From Flagellimonas nanhaiensis (GTDB lineage Bacteria > Bacteroidota > Bacteroidia > Flavobacteriales > Flavobacteriaceae): 64,000 bases of DNA. Where the stretch lies: contig NZ_QTJX01000002.1 of assembly GCF_003382275.1 (NCBI RefSeq), positions 620,001 through 684,000 on the forward strand, read 5' to 3'. The notes under the pieces are model-generated. The model saw only the letters and a program-made list of their open reading frames with translations, was not told the origin of the DNA and ran no database searches. This document shows, piece after piece, positions 61,573 to 64,000 of the stretch. Within the stretch, counting starts at the first letter, position 1; each line of letters begins with the position of its first letter. The position numbers and the translations under genes were made by a program.

Positions 61573-64000
61573 TCAATCTCGATATAGGGTAAAATTGCTG
61601 ATAAACTCCCGGTCATCATTTTCGCCTTGCAGCTTAATAATGTACCAGTAATCACCAGTTGGCAGTTCGTTGTTGTTGTAAATGCCTGTCCAGCCAGCAT
61701 CGCCATATTCCATGCGATAGAGCTCTCTACCATAACGATCAAAAATGATCATTAGTACGTTCGGGAAGGCTTCTAGGTTGTCAGGCAACCAGGTATCATT
61801 TATACCATCACCATCAGGTGTAAAGAAGTTAGGAATCTCTATGTCTATGAACTCCATAAAGATTTCCATAGTGACTTCACAACCGTTTTGATCTACCACG
61901 GTAACGGGATAGGTATCGGTTCGGTTGATGATGAAGGTATTATCGGTTCCATTGTTGATATCGCCAAAATAGAAGGTATAGTCTTCCAGACCTCCTGAAG
62001 CAATAGCTGTAATTTCGTTGATGTTGCTGTTTTCCAGTTCCAAAGTCAGGGGTTCAAAACCTTGAATGGTGAAATCAACTGTATTTATACAACCATTGGA
62101 ATGTGCAATGGTCAAGAAATGGTCACCAGGAGCAATATTGGTAAAGTTTGATGACAACTGCATGTCCGCTGGATCGGTTGAATCCAAGGCATAAAGTACA
62201 TCGGCCATTACATTGGTGTCCTCAAACACTACCTCAAGAGCATTTGTAGGTAAAATTCCTGAACAAGTATATATTGGCGTAACAGTTGCCGCAAGGTTCA
62301 CACCTGGATTGATTTCCACAAAAACAGTGGTCTCACATCCTTGAGCATCCCTAACAAAGACCACGTGGGTACCGGCCGTAAGGTTTTGGAATGCAATCTG
62401 ATCCTGAACGAAATCGGTATCAAGGTTAGAATCCAAAGCAGTTTCAAATGGAGCAGTACCTCCCGTGATGTTCAATTCAAAAGATCCATCAGCACTATCG
62501 AAACATACCTCATGCATCACATTGATTGCATTTGCTTGTAAAGGAGCAGGTTGTTCAATTTCAAATTGGAATGTCATAAAACAACCATTTCTATCTTGGG
62601 CAATTACATCATAGATGCCTGGAGCCAGGTCAGTAAATGTGCTTACCGTATCAAATTGGTCAAGGTTAGGAGTAATAGCATAGAAAATATCGCCGGTTCC
62701 TCCAGAAACTTCAACGGTAATGGTACCATCATCAAGACCCGCACAGGTTACATCGGTAAATTCTTCTCTGTCTATTTGCAAAGGAGTTGGATCTACAATA
62801 GGGATTTCTGCGGAAACCTCAACACAGTCTTGACTGGTAACCCGTATGTAGTAACTTCCGGCAACAAGACCACTGAAAGTACCATCATTTTGTGGTCCTG
62901 ACACTAAGTTGGTCAGAGCGGCATCACCGAATAGTTCATAGCTATAATTGCCGAGACCTCCTGTAGCTTGACCAATAATGGTAGCCGAAGCTTCTCCAGT
63001 ACAATTGATCATTGCTGCAGAATCATCCACAGAAATGGTCAGCGCAGGTATGGCATCAATACTCACTTGGTTTGAGATTTGTGCCTCACAACCAAAGGAG
63101 TCCCTTACGTAATATTGATATACTCCAACCCCAACAGTGAAAGTATGTGTATTACCACCACTCATTGGAACATAGACAACACCATCTACACTAAACTCAT
63201 AAGGTCCAGTTCCTCCAACAGCCGTCAGTTCTGTTTGTGCCTGGTTGGCGCAGGTCATTGCGCTTACTTCTATTAATGAAGCCATTACATCCGAAGGCTC
63301 AGAAATTGTAACCTGAATGGTTTCCATACCACAGCTCCATCCGTCAGAAACGGTAATGCTGTAGATTCCGGCCCCTAGATTATCAAAAGCAGGATTGCTC
63401 TGGGCCCCAGAAGTGCTCATTATTGTAGTTCCTGTTGGATCGTAGTAATTCAATTGATATTGATAAACTCCCTCTCCACCCAAAACATTGATTGCAGTAA
63501 CCGTTGCATTGGTGTCACCGTAGCAAACCAAAGTGGTAGGAGTTGCGTCTATGTCAGCAGTGATTGGCGTAGGCTGTACTAGCGTGATGGGTTCGTTGAT
63601 AACACAACCTGCATCATCGGTAATTTGAACATCGAACAATCCAGCAGACAGATTTGGGAACACTACGCTGATTACATCAGTAGCATTGTACACCTGTCCC
63701 GTAGTGGTGTTCGTAAGTTGAATATCATATGGGGTAAATCCACCTGTTGGGGAAACCTCAATTTCACCAAGGTCATTGCTACAAGTTACATTGGCCACCT
63801 CAACCGGAGTAGCTGTCAAAGGCATATCTGGTGAAGCAATGGTTATGGTGTTGGAATCTTCCACACATAGTGGATTTCCTGTTTCCGTAACCCTTACGAA
63901 GTAATTTCCACCTGAGAAACCAGAAATGGTCATCGGATTGGTCGCAGTGTTACCAGAACCAGTTGTTCCAGTGGTAGTACCGTCTGCATTGAATACCTCA
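61573..64000 (-). CDS. Large secreted repeat protein with T9SS type B sorting domain (gliding-motility-associated C-terminal domain), 5' part cut off
   Basis: At least 808 residues are seen and the frame stays open to the right edge of the window, so the N-terminus is missing. The visible part is a series of Ig-like repeats of about 80-90 residues. Each has the form V-x-C-x-x-x-x-G-x-I-x-V-x-x-x-G-G-x-x-x-Y, such as VTCSNDLGEIEVSPTGGFTP, VTCAGLDDGTITVEVSGGTG and HEVCFDSADGSFELNITGGT. The C-terminal 90 residues are the type B sorting domain: IPNFFTPDGDGINDTWLPDN, IFDRYGRELYRM, GWTGIYNNNELPTGDYWYII. It is exported by the T9SS and held at the cell surface, probably with the adjacent PorP/SprF protein. 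Confidence 0.95.
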   Translation of the reverse strand, partial: EVFNADGTTTGTTGSGNTATNPMTISGFSGGNYFVRVTETGNPLCVEDSNTITIASPDMPLTATPVEVANVTCSNDLGEIEVSPTGGFTPYDIQLTNTTTGQVYNATDVISVVFPNLSAGLFDVQITDDAGCVINEPITLVQPTPITADIDATPTTLVCYGDTNATVTAINVLGGEGVYQYQLNYYDPTGTTIMSTSGAQSNPAFDNLGAGIYSITVSDGWSCGMETIQVTISEPSDVMASLIEVSAMTCANQAQTELTAVGGTGPYEFSVDGVVYVPMSGGNTHTFTVGVGVYQYYVRDSFGCEAQISNQVSIDAIPALTISVDDSAAMINCTGEASATIIGQATGGLGNYSYELFGDAALTNLVSGPQNDGTFSGLVAGSYYIRVTSQDCVEVSAEIPIVDPTPLQIDREEFTDVTCAGLDDGTITVEVSGGTGDIFYAITPNLDQFDTVSTFTDLAPGIYDVIAQDRNGCFMTFQFEIEQPAPLQANAINVMHEVCFDSADGSFELNITGGTAPFETALDSNLDTDFVQDQIAFQNLTAGTHVVFVRDAQGCETTVFVEINPGVNLAATVTPIYTCSGILPTNALEVVFEDTNVMADVLYALDSTDPADMQLSSNFTNIAPGDHFLTIAHSNGCINTVDFTIQGFEPLTLELENSNINEITAIASGGLEDYTFYFGDINNGTDNTFIINRTDTYPVTVVDQNGCEVTMEIFMEFIDIEIPNFFTPDGDGINDTWLPDNLEAFPNVLMIIFDRYGRELYRMEYGDAGWTGIYNNNELPTGDYWYIIKLQGENDDREFISNFTLYRD

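Noticed and set aside
61573..64000. The repeats of the secreted protein as DNA repeats
   Set aside because: Similarity is visible at the protein level only; the nucleotide copies are too diverged to be a DNA repeat or CRISPR-like array.

Overview
The window is a piece of a Flavobacteriaceae chromosome (phylum Bacteroidota). The signs are a type IX secretion type B sorting domain (gliding-motility C-terminal domain), a PorP/SprF-like outer membrane protein, an outer-membrane TonB-type receptor with a carboxypeptidase-regulatory-like N-terminus, many secreted lipoproteins, LytS/LytTR two-component pairs, a moderately AT-rich base composition, and weak or absent Shine-Dalgarno sequences. A marine genus near Muricauda/Allomuricauda would fit, but the genus cannot be fixed from the sequence alone. 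No insertion sequence, prophage, CRISPR array or rRNA operon was seen.

Layout. 1-4957: an acyltransferase fragment and a sodium:solute symporter (minus strand), a TauE-type permease, a membrane-anchored AraC regulator and a CPBP protease. 5001-18155: an accessory stretch with two LytS/LytTR pairs, an S41 peptidase/serine hydrolase operon, two TolB-like propeller proteins, a DinB-like protein, hydrolases, a VOC protein and an AraC regulator. 18331-25987: a signalling block. It holds a 1930-residue pseudokinase/ATPase/GAF/histidine kinase/receiver protein, then a receiver-LytS kinase overlapping its 3' end, then a convergent LytTR regulator. Two perfect LytTR-type direct repeats lie in front of the giant gene. 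26076-28665: a 1-Cys peroxiredoxin, a DUF1348 protein, a small GNAT-like protein, an ECF sigma factor and a 42-codon ORF. 28762-36707: a CAU tRNA, methylmalonyl-CoA epimerase, rbfA, an ABC-type permease, dusB, an outer membrane receptor, lepA and a small lipoprotein. 36835-41878: a CPA-type antiporter with a Rossmann domain, divergent from a universal stress protein and a SulP transporter. 41950-49639: an MBL hydrolase, an S8 protease, an M1 aminopeptidase, rnpA, an S41 protease and an alpha/beta hydrolase. 49753-52218: the DUF2157-DUF4401-GDYXXLXY operon. 52233-54066: a C5 DNA methyltransferase overlapping a small candidate PD-(D/E)XK nuclease, a probable type II restriction-modification pair. 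54063-64000: an ElaA-type acetyltransferase, CDF metal exporter, rpiB, a 600-bp AT-rich gap, RNase R, a DUF2807 protein, a LysE exporter running antisense into tRNA-Cys, folB, a PorP/SprF protein and a large secreted repeat protein cut by the window edge.

How it fits together. Most of the right half is core housekeeping. The left third is signalling and secreted-hydrolase accessory material. The points most worth a second look are the giant kinase block with its predicted LytTR operator, the restriction-modification pair with an unassigned nuclease, the LysE/tRNA-Cys overlap, and an unexplained C-terminal domain on the SulP transporter. All functional calls rest on reading motifs by eye; no database search was run.
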